In this document: in pieces, positions 45,801 to 60,800 of the stretch
Layout of the letters: every line of letters begins with the position of its first letter
How positions within the stretch are numbered: the stretch's first letter is position 1
DNA from: Scatophagus argus
Lineage: Eukaryota; Chordata; Actinopteri; Scatophagidae
NCBI RefSeq assembly: GCF_020382885.2
Contig: NC_058499.1
Location: 8,727,872-8,791,871, forward strand
DNA length: 64,000 bases
Reading direction: 5' to 3'
Notes under the pieces: model-generated
What the model saw: only the letters and a program-made list of their open reading frames with translations
What the model was told of the DNA's origin: nothing
The model's database searches: none
Program-made: the position numbers and the translations under genes

Positions 45801-48800
45801 CACACCACAGTCTGTACAGGGTCTGCCGCCTTCCAGCACCTGCCACTGAGGGCCTGCCGTCCCCTCCCAGTCAAACCGCTCCTTGAGAGATGCCTACACC
45901 AAAAAAGGCACACATCACATACCTAAACCTCGAACAGATAAATTCTACTTCTTCTTTTCTAATCTATGAGCGAGAGCCAGATTTTACCTTCAGAGCAGTG
46001 CTGGCATAACAGTTTGGTCCGGTGAATCCTGGGTCACAGAGACAGCGCTGATCCAGACAATCTCCATGTCCTCCACAGTGAGAGTCGCATGCCGGCCCGA
46101 TGTAAAAGTTCTCCACACCCCACTGAATGTCTGAGTGCTGCTGGTAAAACCTGAACCGCACGGCACTGAGGAAAAGACAGGACAGGTTATTTAAACAACA
46201 TGCAAACCGTTTGCATGATTTATATGACAATGGTTTTAATTATTTATATGATGACAATCATTTGATTTATCTATAATTCAGGGGATGCACACCATGATGG
46301 TACCATTAAATATAAAACAGTAGCGTATGATGACTTACGTGTCAGCCAGGCTGTCAGGGAGGGGATAGACCACCCTCTTCCAGCCTTCAGAAGGGAAGAA
46401 GACTGACGGCTGGGAGACCTGACCTCCGCAGCGGGGGTCTGCTGGCAGGCACTGGGGCACAAGGTACTTCCAGGTCACTCCAAAGTCCACTGAATACTGA
46501 ACATGAACTTGCCGATCTGCGTGACGCTCTGGCACACTGCAGCCTACTGCAATCTAAATCAGCACAAAAGTAATATTATATGACATTTCATCATGGCAAC
46601 ATCACATTATACAACCAAAAGTTTCTGTTTCCTATGTGTCATTTTAGGATCATTAGTTACCTTGAACTGCATGACCCAGCCCTTGTCAGGAATAATATCA
46701 TGAGTGACAGCGTACACCTCTCTCCCATCATTATTGCCACACACCATCACTCCATCAGGAGAGCTGCAGAAACGCTGCACTGAGCAGTCCTCTGAGAACA
46801 ACCAATGATCGCTCACTGAGAGTAAAGAACAAAAGAGAAAAAAAAAAGATACTTATAAGACCAAGATGCAATGAAAAATATAAAATTACTCGTTTAACTG
46901 AGGCACTGATTCAGAAATACCTATAGGTGTTTCCTCCTGCTCGCTCATTTGCCCTATCCTTCCTGAGGTCCCATCAGCAGGAGCCCTCTCATGATTGGGC
47001 AGTGCCACCCCTCCAAATGTGTCAGATATCTGCGCTCGTGGATCTGAGCCTGCGATGAGGACGTTATCCAGAGCCCAGTCGCTGTGGTCTGCTCCCTCGT
47101 GTTGGGGCTGCCACCAGCGGACACGCACTCCTTCCTGACGTGCAGCGGGGGGCAGCAGCACATTCACAAACCTGAACACAGATGAAGAAAGAAAATACAG
47201 AAAAAAAAGTGAGTCACAGACATCCTGCTTCACTCTTCACTCACTGAATGGCGTGCATGTCCATGTGTGGTTTTTGCAAAAAAATCTCACCCAGGCTTGG
47301 TGTACAGATCATAGAAGATCTCCGTCAGCAGGTGCCAGTTGATTCCTCCATTCAAACTGTACTCCAGAAGCACACCCTGGTTACGATTGCTGGGTGGGAT
47401 CATGCAGCCGTACATGAAGTAGAACTGGATGAACTCTGCGTTGGTCAGATTCAAGTCAACTGTCACCAGCTGACGGCTGCAACTCTGTGCAAAGACGCAG
47501 AGAAACATAGTCAGGGGCTCGGCTGGTACAGGACTGCGATGGATGGATGCGTGTCTCTCTGTCACAATCCTCAAACAGGATTTGTTGTGCTATTTTTAAG
47601 ATAATGAGCATTACCGGAAAATAATCAGAATAATAAAATAAATAACTGACTTAGGTATAAATATATTGGGTGATCCAGAGCAGTTATTAATCTTTATGCA
47701 GCTTAATTCTAGATGTTAATGGTCACTCTTGAGAGGTTTCTCTGTCAGCATCTCGGTCCAAGATTACCCTTTCAATAGGTATCCATTTACAACACTGCAC
47801 TAAGAGCCTTAAGCTGTTCATAAAGGCTGACAGCTACTTATTTTGTGGTCTTTTATTCAACAAATACATGCGTCAGGCATTTTAATCAGTACAAACCAGT
47901 GCATACAGTAAATGCCCAGAGGATGTGTGAATACCGTATTTCAGAATATGAATGCAATTAATTGAATTTTTCCTCCAGCATTTCATGATAGGAAATATTT
48001 TTAAGAAAGTGAATAGGACAGAAGGAAAGAATAAAAAGAGATAAAAGAAAACAATCAAAAGCTGATGGTAGATGTATTTACCCCACTGAAGTGTAGAGCA
48101 GCTCCAGAGGCCACAGCTCCACACACAGTGCTGAGCTTCCCACCGGTGAGGATGTGCCAGTGGCTTAGCGAGGGAGCTCGACTGAAGCTGTCCTTCAGCT
48201 GGGAGGGCAGAGGGACCACAGGCTCGTCACAGTACTCTCCACCCCACTCTGGGTCACACCTGGGGAGGAAGATAATCAGAGTCAAAGACAAGCTGGCCAT
48301 CAGGTTATAGCAAGTTTACTAACAATATTCCATAAGCACATTACTCATTACTAGCAGTAGTTTGCATGCCTTTACTTACACGCAAGAGCTCTGTTGGCAG
48401 CGTCCGTGTCCAGAGCACATATCTGGGCAGCCATCTCCAATGTAGAGATTATCCAGAGCCCAAGTCTGCTGTTTGTCAAAAGGAGCCTGCTGGAACCAAC
48501 GGAACCTTGTGGCTGGAGACCTAAAGACATAAATTAAAGTCACACAAACGGTTCATTTAAAACAAATTATATTGCAAGGAATTAAACTCTAAATCCTGAC
48601 ATGGCGCTGTGTGATTTGTGTCAGATTATAATGTAGCCTAAGTGTGTTTGCAAAGGAGTAGCTGGGCTGCTTACAGACTTTATTCTGTAAAGTAATTAAA
48701 GTATACTGCAAAGTCAGGGTATCTTAGAAACTAAACAAAGTTTGTCCATGTGTTCGATGGATATGTTTAGGTCAGTGCTGACCTGGCATATGATGGGATA

Positions 48801-51800
48801 GGCAGGGTAACACGGCCCCACTTGTTGTAAATGTCAGAAACCAGCAGCCTCTGCAAGGTGTAGGAAGAACAGTCGGGACTTGTAGGCAAACAGTCTCTGA
48901 CAACAGGTTGCCAAGTCAGACCAAGGTCCAAAGAATACTCCAACTCTACGGCTGCAGAGAAAGAAGAAAAACACAACTGTCACCATCATTATGTCACTCA
49001 AGAGACTGCATAAACAACTTCCAACACAATCAGAATCAGAATATTGAAGAAGGTCTGGAGCGTCTGTAACAGGCTGCACACGTTTCCACACATGCGCACT
49101 GAGTTGAAGTAGTATAAATACAGAATATATGAATTTAAGTATCTTTATTGAAGTGCATTCCACTAAAGCTGTTTCAGAGGGGAACAGCTGGAAAATGTTC
49201 AGATGAAATCCTTTCAAAATAGCACTCACTGAACACTGATTTACTCCTCTTTCATATAGACATAGACAACGATGCAGTAACTGATCAGTCAGCAAAAAAA
49301 ATATTTGTAACTATTTGAATAAGTTAAAGGTATAATATTCAGCAATTTCCTAAATAGTGAGTCAAATACTCTGCATATCACGCCTTTGAGTAATTTTCAA
49401 AGCAAAAATGCCACACATTTGCTGGTTTCAGCTTCCAAAATGTGAGAATTTGATCATTTGCTTTATCATATATAGTGAATGAACGTCTGGACTGTGGATT
49501 AATTGATGATAACTGAAAACAATTAGTTGCAGTCCTATTAATTATTGACTACCAATATAGCTTATTCAAGCTTCTTAATGCTTACAATAGCAGGAGTTGG
49601 TGACAGAGCAAGAAGCAGAAAAGTCAAACTGGATGAAGGCATCTTGACCCAAACTGATGTCAGTGGTAACAGCATAGCGAGTGTTTGACTTCTCTATGAA
49701 TGCAAATGCTGGCCCGTCAGAACCACAAACAGGCATTCGGGTTCCTCCAGGGTGGAGGAGCCATGAGCGCCCATCGATTGAGGAGAAGTCATCTTCCAAA
49801 GGTCCCCAGCCACTGGCACTGCCACCTATAACCACCTAGAAAAAGAAGCATGTTTGCATTGTTAATGGGAAGAAAGCAGAGAAAGCAGAAACTAAATTCA
49901 CATGAGATTTATCAAAAGGATGGAAAAAATAAAAGTTTGGATTGATAAAAGACAGGATGGTTCAATGCGTGAATGGAAATGATTCAAAGACTTGGAGATG
50001 GATGGTTGAATGAATCCTCACTTACTGTACCTGATCAATGACCCACGGACTATAAAAGTGTCCGTTCTCAGAGGGCTGCCACCAGCGGATGCGAGTGGAT
50101 GGCGTGCGGGCACGCAATGGGATCTCCAGGGCCACAAGGCGAGCCTGATTACTGCTGTTGCTGAAGAGAAATTCCTGGAGGAGGCCCCAGGTGAGACCTC
50201 CATCCACAGAGAACTGCAGCAAAACTGGTTGAGAGCGAGGATCTGGAGCCGCCTTACCACAGCCAAGACGTAGGAAGAACTGAACAAACCTGAGCAGTAC
50301 AGTCAGTCAACACATAACATTGTCACTGAAAACCGTGAACTCAATAACAACAAAAACATTTTGATGGTGCATATGTGTGAAGTTGGTGGCTGTTGCTTCA
50401 CCTGGCGTTTGACAGATCCATGTCATTCGTGACCAACATGCGGAGGCCGTCCTCGCTGAAAAACAGGTGGTTCCCACTTGACATGATACCACACTTCCTG
50501 GATGGTTTACCACCACTTAGGAGTCTGAAACGCTCCGCATCCACAGCACCCCCTACACATAAACACATACATAGAAAGCAACAAATTAGTAAACACACCA
50601 TCATAAATCCATCATACACTATAAACAAAACAGGAAAACTGGAATCCTAATTGGACCTTAACTTACTGAGCACTAATCAAATATACTTCAAAAATACAAA
50701 GAAATACATCAGCATTCTTGAAGACTGAACAATCAAGTATAAAATAAGGTACAAAATTTTAATAATCATAAAAAATATTTTATGATTATTAAAGTTGTGA
50801 CTTTAACTCTGACTGATCAATAAATACTACACAGGTGCATAATTACATGCATACTTTTGCTGCATACTTCCTGATGGTGCTTTGTACGCATATATGTACT
50901 GGTGTACCTTCAAAGTCCTCTTTGAGGAAGTCTGGGTTTGGAGTGTCAGACATGGAGCAGTCAGATCCAGAATATCCAGGGTCACAAACACAGTGGGTGC
51001 CACCCACACAAGCCCCGTGACCATTGCACATGTCCTGACACTGTGGGCCAATGTAGACATTGTCTAATGCCCATGTTGGTGGGGCAGAACCCGTTGAAAA
51101 GAAACCCTGATACCAACGGAACCTCACTGACCTGTAGAAAGGAAGTGCAAGGATGAGGGAGTGAGATGCAGACAGAAATGAACAGGTATCGTGCATTTAA
51201 AAGTATAACTTTTTTTTCCAAAATGTTTCCCCGAATTATTTTCTTCCGTACCCGCAGAGGCGAAGCTTGCCAAAGTGGATGACTTCCCTCCTCCAACCCT
51301 GAGTTGTCCCAGGGAAATAAATGCTGGCAGGGTGGAGTTCTGTGGAGCACAGTGAGGAGGGTTGGGGTACACCAGCACACAAGGGCACCAAAAGGTGCCA
51401 CGTGGCACCAAAGTCCCTTGAGAACTCAAGACGCACTGGGTGAACTGAGGAGCTCTCAGCTGTGCACCCCACATTGATCTGGAGATACATAAATGTACAA
51501 ATTAGTGAAGATGACAAGCCATGATTTATGCCTTGAATGAGTCAGTATTATGATCGTTAGTTTTGAAAAGAAGTCATCAAGGCTGTGTTTGTGTACCTCA
51601 AACTGGATGATAGTGTTCTCATTTACGTCAATGTCCCTGGTGGTAATAGAGTGCTCTCCAAGCTCGCTGGAGACAAACACCATGGCTGACTCATCCTCCT
51701 CCCTGCATCAATCCCACACACAAACACGAAGACTAGTCAGGGGTAAAAACATCTTTTTTGCAAGTTTTATCACCATTGGTTTCAGATGATTTAAAAACAG

Positions 51801-54800
51801 AAACACTGTTGAGGTACCCATCAGCATCAACAATCAAAATGAAATGTTTCTCTTACAGTCCAGTCTTCTGGTAGGGGCAGTAGAGGCCAGTGTTTCCCCC
51901 GGGAAAGAACAGCCAGTTGGACTCATTGGGGCCCTCCTCAAAGCTGTCTATCACCACTGGTGGGTTGTGCAGGGAGCTGCCATCAATGATGAGATCATCT
52001 ATTACCCACACCTCCTCCTTCTTACCTGAAGGGCATAATATTGTGGAGATTATTACACACCGATATTTTACAGGTTTGAGAGGCTTGAAGAGAATGTGGA
52101 AGAGAAACAGACAAGAGATCGGAAGAGCACAGAAACTTTAGTATGCAACCAGACAATGTGTCCACTCACCACTGTTGTAAGGCTGCCAAAGTCTGAAGCG
52201 AGTAGCGTTGGTCTGAGCACTGGCTGGCAGCGGCAGGTGGAGGAACAGAGTGTCAGTGGAAGCTGGGAAGTAAAACTCATCCAACATCAGCCAGCTGATT
52301 CCTCCGTTCACAGAGTACTGCAGCAGCACTGAATGGGAACGCTCTGGGACACCTAGAAATCCCACAGGAGGAACTATTATGATCACATCTTGACAGGAAA
52401 AAAATGATTTGAATCACAAATACAGCCACACCAAGAGAAAACACTGAGTTATATAAGACCTTTAGTGATGAACTTGAAGGAAAACTGGATGTAGAGAGTG
52501 TTGGTGCAGTCCAGATCCCGTGACACTATCATTCGCATGCCATCCTGCAAACAAACAGAAAAGGATTACGTTGTTGGTCAGTGATCCAAAGACATCAAGT
52601 CATATCTTTGTGGTTTAACTACATTATTATTGCCATTACTTTTATTATGGCATAATTTTTACGGTATGATATTTTAGAAGCTTACCCCTTTAAAGATAAG
52701 GGCAGTGCCAGATTTAAGAGGTTCTCCACTCAGAGTTCCCCTCTCTGCTCCGTACACCTCAGGCCAGGTCTCCTGCTGCAGGTTCTCATTAAAGTCCTCT
52801 CTCAGCACAGACGGCAGGGGGGCCAAAGGCACACAGTGTGCCCCTCCATAACCCTTGTCACACCTGTGTGAGAACAGAAGAAGAAGTAGCATTTTCATGT
52901 AGCCTGGGAAAAAGTGTAAACAAGATTACAATTCATCAGCTATGCAGAAAAGGCAATTTTACTTACACACAGCGTCCATTGTCACACAGTCCATGACCTG
53001 AGCACATCCAGGGGCAGCCAGGGGCAAGTAACACATTATCCAGGGCCCAACCTTCTGCGCCTGGGGTGAAGTGGGTCTGGATCCAACGGAACCGAGTTCT
53101 GGGGGAACTGAGGGATTCAATCGAAAGTTATGAGGACAAGTAGCTTAAGGAGTTCTTGCATTTCATATATACAAATATATAAGGGTGTAGCGGTGCCTGG
53201 AGTAATTGGCATCCTCGTGTTGCTAAGCGGCCTGTTAAGCAAAGGACGAATGCCTGTGTATTCATACTGTACTAAAGATTTTTGGCATGGGTCTTTCGGC
53301 TTGGCACGCACGTGTACCGAGCAAATGCACCGTACAGAAACTCATTCAAACTGTGAGCATGCACACACATGCACAACTGTGTCTCCCATGACATGAAAAT
53401 GGTGATTGCATCAACTAACATACGTTAAAAACACTCTGGGATTAAAAAGAGCTCAATGTGGATAGTTATATTTTAGTATAGGGAAGTCATGTCCCAACAC
53501 AAACGTGCCTTCATCAACCAAGACAAAAGAAATTTGGCTTGCAGCACACTGCTGAATGATGCACTTCAGATGGGATTTTTACTTAATGCAAAGTAAAAAG
53601 TAAGTAGGTATACCTGCATATACTCTACACTACACCAGTGTCAATACTGTCTACAAATAATTTAGTTTAAAAGTACAAAAACACATACTTAGCAGCACTG
53701 GGCAGGTAGACTGTGACCCTCCTCCAGTGTTTGTATTGGGTTGAGGTGTAGATGGAACTCTGAGTATAACCAGCGCAGCCGATGGCTGGGGGCACACACT
53801 CTGGGGTGATGAGAGACCAGTGATGACCGCAGTCGGTGGAGTACTCCAGTCGCACACCATGGGAGAAGGAAGTGGACTTACTACAGCCCATACTCAGTTC
53901 AAACTGCAGGAAAGATGAGCCTGACACCTCAAAGTCCCAGCTCTCTGCATATCTTGGCTTCTCTGCAGACACAGTGTAAAAGCAACATCACATGTTTGGT
54001 TTTTACTATAACCTGATTATAGTATCCACACCAGATTAAAATGATTGAAAATGACTTTATTCACCAAGGTCTTAACAAGACATACATCTATAAATCAGCA
54101 CGTTTCAACTGCTGCTTGTGCGTAAAAACTACTTCCTCAAGATAAAACTAGCTTGTATGCATGTGTCTTTAAGCTCACTAAGCTCACAAGTTAAAGAGAA
54201 ACTTTTCAAGTTACAACACCCACAAACATGAGGTGAACGAGGGTCCTGCTTTAGGTGCACTGTGTCTGCCCATATGGTGCAAGGACAACCCCCAAGCCAA
54301 AGTGTGCACCAAAAACACAAACTCAGTACAAGTCCAAATGTACAAATTTCCATGAATATAATAGGTACTGCTGAATTTCCTATGAGAACAGCCATGGAAT
54401 CTGGCAACCAGTGCTTTATGCGTCCACACAGGGGCACGGAAGCTTTATGTTTATAGACGTGTTGCTAAATTGCTCTTGCTGTGCACGCTTAATGAATGGG
54501 CCCTGCTGTAATGTAATATTTGTGCAAAGTAAATCTGCTCACAGCTTGATGCAAGCATAAATAACAAGCAGGATGTTCATTCAGGTTTGCTCTCATTAAT
54601 AATTCAGGACCCACGGCGCCACAGAAAATGGGTGATTCAATTTCAGCCTGTTTGTGTGGGTAATACTGAGATGTCAGTGCACAGCCCTTTATGAGGTTTG
54701 TTGAGTGTGTGTGTGTGTGTGTGTGTGTCTGTCAGCAGTGTACTAGATGGGCAGTTGCACGTATGTGTGTATTGTTTTATCTTTTACTGATGTTAACTGA

Positions 54801-57800
54801 GTAACTCAGCTGTTGTGCCGTAACTTCCTGCTTTATACTCAATCACTTTAATCCATTCACACTGGACTGCTCTCTTCAAACACTGCAGCTCTACTGAAAC
54901 ACTTGAGTGTTAAGTGTCTTACTAAGGGGCCACTTGACAATGATTGTTGAGGGATCAGCAAGTTACTCCATCACTTTCCATGCACATAATTACAACCGAC
55001 AGTCCTGTAGTCATAAGCCCTCTTCTCAAATGTATGTGCTCATGAAGAGTAATGTGTTTGTGTGACTCACTGTCAATGGCTTCAGAGTTGAAGGTAAGTG
55101 CTGTGTCCAGAGACAAACAGTCTACAGTCACCTCTCCACCCTGAATGCGATACCAGTTGTGCCTCAGTGGGGTTGTGCCATCAAACTTGTCATGGAAACC
55201 TGTTCTGGAGCTGTCGTTCATACCAATCAAGACATCATCTAACGCCCACTGGGCAGAGTGTTTCCCTACAAGGATAGTGAATACAAAGTTAAAATGGAAG
55301 ATTGAAAGCTGTGATTTCAAAAAGCTTTGTATATATATATTGATAGATAAAAAGATATCTGTTTATCTGGTGTATTGTGCACTCTAATCATGCACTGACC
55401 TTGCTGTGGCTGCCACCACCGAAATACTGTGTATGGGGTTTTGGCTGCAGGTGGCAGCTCAATGGTCACCACTTGGGGTTCCAGGAAGGAGCTAAAGTCC
55501 AGCTCTCTCAGGAACTGCCACTGGACACCATTGTTGGTAGAAAACTGAACAAGAACACCTAGAATTGTGGGACAAAAAAACAAACAAAAAGCAGCATGGA
55601 TAGCACTTTTTAGATGGGAAATGGATACAAATAGAGACCTGAGCAGTAAAAGTAAGTAAAAGCAACAATAGAATAAAATGCAACATAATTTCAAAACAGT
55701 GGTCCAGAAGCCCTGAACATTACAGACACACTGTTTAGGAGGCTGACAGCCCTGACAGCGAGGAACAGATCTGCACCTATGCAGCTTTAGCTAGATCACG
55801 AGGTTGATCAAAGAAAAAGATTGAAAAGGAGCAGATGGAGACAAGCCAGTGATGGAATGATTAGATCAGATGTGGAGCTACTCTTAGCAGACTGCACTGT
55901 TAAGGAACAGCCACATGAATGCAGCAGAGGGCCTCACGACAAAATGTGCTAATTACCTTCATTGCGGGATCGAGGCCTGGTGCAAGTGGGCCCCAAACTC
56001 TTGCTGCCAATTCGGATGTAGAACTGGACCAACCTGTAGGTAAATAGAATTAACTAAATTTCAGTTTGAAATTAAACATCCAAGCACAGATGAGAGATTT
56101 ATAGACACACACTCACCGTGTGTTGGTGGTGTCCAGAGGGACTGTGCGTGCTTCTCTCCTCCCAGGGCTACTGAAGTAAAGAGCTTTTCCCTCACCAATT
56201 ATGCCACAACCGCCTCCAATTTGTCCCCCACTTAGGCTCTGCCAGAGTGGGCTTAACTTGCCTTCAAAGCCCTCAGTCAGTTCAGTGGGACTGGCTACAG
56301 ATGGAACACAACTGTCCTGCTCCACTATGGACAAAACAGGGAATAACCGAGTATAACACATAAGATGCATGAAAAATATGATCTTTTTCTTTATTTCTTT
56401 CCTTTTCAGTTTGTACCTGTATATCCCATATCACAGAAGCAGACTCCAGAGATGCAATCTCCATGACCCCCACAGTGGTTTGGACAGGGTTCAGAGATGT
56501 AGACTCCATCCAAAGCAAAAGGTGGAGCATCTCTGTACACGCTGCTCTCTTGGAACCAACGGAACCTGGTTTTACTGGGGAAATGAGGGGAGGGGATTAG
56601 GAAAAGGGAGAAATACACTAGACATTTAAACTATGCTAGTCAACTAGGTGTAAAGAAGCATAGCAAAGCTACCTGGCAGCAACATTGCGTGGTATGACCA
56701 CAGTGACCCTGGTCCACTGTTCATAGTCTCCAGTGTTGTAGACAGTGGGCTCTCTAAGCTCACGACCGCTGCCCTCACAGACACCCGCCCCTGGAGTTCC
56801 CGGGTAACAGCCCTCTCTCACCAGGGCCCAGGTTCGACCGGCATCATGGGAGTACTGCAGAAGGACTGGAGCAGCAGCACTGAACTCTGACTCACAGCCT
56901 ATGTTCAGCTGGCAGGGAAACAGTTTTATTGCTTTATTATAGTTTTATCATGTGTTGCTAATGAGTGCCCTTTTCTAAAAAGGTAACCTTTAGAATACCT
57001 CCTTCATTTCTAGTTTTAAAATTTTCCATGTGGGTACCTTAAACTGAAGGGTGTACCCATGGCGGAGGGCCAGGTCCCTCGTGACGGCCACTCGATCCCC
57101 ATCGGAGCGTCCAAACACCATGGCAGAGGGCGTTGGGGCACAGAAGCTGTTGTTGCTTTCCCTCTCCATGCCTTCATTACCCAGCATGAGCCAGACACTC
57201 ATCTGGTTCAGAGGGTAGTCAAATGCTGGTTTCTCGTAAAAATTCTGTCGAGACAGAACACAAACGAATTCACTGTAGTGATTTGTGTTAACAGGTACTT
57301 GGTGGCTACAACAGAGCACATTTCTCACAAGGTAACTGGATACACTTCTGGAAAGATTCAAGATTTTATAGCTGCTCTGTCTCAGTGTGGCTGACATTTC
57401 CATTACTACAAAACAATAAAAATCTTGAGATGAAACGGAACCTGCTGCATGAGCTTAGAGCACAAAAGACGAATTATATGATTAACTCCTAAAGTTCCTT
57501 CCTGACCTGTGGTAGAGTTGGATTGGCCATGGGGATGATGTGTTTCTCCCTCTCTGACAAAATTATGACATCATCAATTGCCCACTGGTCGTAGCCCTCC
57601 CCAGAGTGAAGAGGCTGCCACCAGCGAAACCTTGTGGAAGGTGTCTTAGAGGCCAAGGGAAGCTCATAGTGGACGAAGCTGAGAATAGAAGAAGAAAGAC
57701 ATTATTGATGTTTCTCTTCCAAAATTTCTGGCAAAACTCTTGTCCTATGCACACTACACCAAATAGTAAAACAGATGTTCTGCGCTGGTGAAGATGAAAC

Positions 57801-60800
57801 ATAACAGTCTTCCACTTTCTTCATCCCCAGGTTTCTCACCGAGGCTTAGTGAAGTCCGTGAAGTACATCTCAGCGATGAGGCCCCAGCTGATGCCTCCGT
57901 CGTTGCTGTACTGCAGCAGCACTCCTTCCTCTCTGCTGTCGGCCTGGTTACACTCTGCCCAGTCTCCTCCCACCCGCAGGTAGAACTGCACAAACTCTGC
58001 CCACTCTGTGTCCAGGTCCCAGCTCACCAGCTGCCTCAGCCCAGCCTGACAACAGCAGTAGTGGAACACAATAAAGCACATTTACTCAAGCAATGTGCTT
58101 CAGTATTATTATGGTATATTAAGGAATATGATGCATTGCCCTAGATTAGACTATCCAGAGGTGTATATAAAACATTTTATATACAAACTCAACCTTAAAA
58201 ATCCACAGCTGAGCAGTAAAATGCAACATACATATGCAGCAGTAGTATTAATCCAAAAACATCAGATACAATGGTAAATCAATGACACACTTTTACTTTT
58301 CATACTTGTGGCACATTTTGTTGATTACCCTTACATACTTTCACTTAGGTCAGGTTTTGAATGCAGGACTTGTACTTGGATGAGAGTACTTTCACAATGT
58401 AGTATTAGTACTTTTACTTAAGTAAAGGATCTGAATATTTCTTCCATTACTGGGCAACAGCACACAGATTTGCATGACAAACTGTAAAGCATTATATTTT
58501 AGAACCATGGACAGACAAGATGTACCACCCCTACTGCATCATGGCCTCTTTCCAGTCTTCAAAAATCTAAAGTTTATTTGTTTTGCCAATACCTTTGTCA
58601 CTCCTGAAATAAATGTTATTCCAACAAACAGGAGATGCTGTTTCCTGGCTACAGCTGCAACAATTTATAGCTATGTGTACTAATTTAGGAAAGTAATGAG
58701 GTTCCGCCAATACATCAGAGGTGTGCAGCTGACTGAAAATTGTAGACACCCTCCATCCAATCAGAATCAAGTATTCTACAGAGCCATGGTATGACTAAAT
58801 ATATGTTTTAGACATCAGTGCTCAGCTGTGTTTGGCAGTAAAACAAGAAAGCAATCAGAAATTATATACTTTACCTCTGCCAACTTTGGACAATCCTCTA
58901 AATTAGTTATTTTGATAACACAAAATATTTTTATATTTGACTTCATCCATTCATGTGCCTGGTTTCTTGCTGAGAGTTAAGTGGCATAGTTTATGAAAAA
59001 ATATGAAAATGTAAATGTTAATGTAATGTTAATTGTTACTGTATGTGCACCTGCCAACTTTCCAATAACTTTCCATCAAAACTTAAACTTCAGTTGGTTG
59101 AACTTTGTTCGACAAACTGGAAACTGACAGAAAGACCAAAAACACGTCACTTTTTACTTGACAAAGGCAATTCCAAAGTTGTTTCACCTTGCTGAAGTAC
59201 AGGGACGATCCAGATGAGACCACCCCACAGCCCAGGTCGGGGGTGACCACCTCTCCACCAATCACCTCCTGCCAAGTGGCCAGCAGTGCATCCTGGGATT
59301 CAAAGTCAGAGAGCACACTGGAGGACAGGGGGGAGGAGGGCTGGCAGTCTGTTCCAGAGAAACCATCATCACACCTACAAGACAGGACAGCGACTGAATA
59401 GAACTCTGGTCCAGCTTCAAAGGGTATTTATGGACCTCCGTGTTAAGTGAAAAAGTAATAAAGGAAAACCTTGAGGAGTTTAATGTGTGTGAGAGCTGAC
59501 CTGCAGTGGCCATGGTCACACCAACCATGTCCATGGCACATGTTAGGACACTGCTGGCCGATGTAGATGTCATCCAGGGCCCACTCGTCCTGCTCTCCAT
59601 AGTAGTTCTGGATCCAGCGGAAACGGGTGGCACTGGACCTGAACACAAAAGGTACACAAACACACAGAAAAACAGTTTAACTACATTCTCATTTATTGCA
59701 ACAGTAATGTAATGATTGTTGCACGTAAACCACATCATCATATTATACTCACTAATCTACTTTTCTAGCAGGGACAGAGATTTTGGATTAAGTGTTCTGG
59801 CAGGTAAAGATTAATCTTATCACATGTGTGTAGGTCTAATTTCATGTGTGTGTGTATGTGTGTGAAACGAATGTCAGAGAAAGGGCAGTATCATGATGAC
59901 ATCATCCCTGTTAAAGGTAGGCTGTAGATGTGCATGTGTGCGCAGTGTGGGTACACGTATGTTTGTGCTGTCTGGTGCATGTACAGCAGTGACAAATGGC
60001 TGTAAAAGCACAGATAGTCAGGTATATTGGGGATTACACAGCAGGGAGATTTCTTGGTCCACAGCTTCGGTGACCCATATCAACCCAGTCCACCTCCCGA
60101 TCATACAAAGCTGGCCACGACTGTTTTATTATCATTTACTGCCATGACCCTGTGACCTCTCATCACACCCTGCAGGAGATTAGACCACCTTTATTTAGGA
60201 GCTGGGTAGCAGAATGAGATGGAGGTGGAGGCGCTCACTGAGGAAGGTTTATGAGATTATTCCAGTTGATATATGTGTGGGGCTGAGGCTGTTAACAGTA
60301 CATGCATTCCTCATGAGCTGTTCAGTACACCATGGGTTCAACGTGGGACTTGTTTCAGTTCTGTTTGCCCTTGCAACAAAACAAATAATTAATTATATGT
60401 TGAATTGAATTATATGTTGAATTATATTTAATTACATTTAAAAACAATATTTTTATATTTTTCCATACATGGAGTTGTGAACCAGATAGATGCATAAAAT
60501 GTGTGCAAATCTTTGTGACGGTATCCCTCACGGCTTTCCACGACATGAGCGTTTGAGGATGAGGATATTTCACCTTACTCAGATAAAAAGCCCCTGTTGG
60601 GTGCATTAAAATCTCAGTATGAGTTGTTGATAAAGAAGAAAAACACATGCGAACAATGCATGTTCCACTTTTTTTCAGCAGAGCAAGCTCTAAAACAGCT
60701 TGTGCACATGTCCGTATCTGTGTATGGATGAATGTGGGGGATGTGCTTCTATATATTTATTGTATGTGTGGACATGCGGTCATTAACAGGCCTGGATGCT

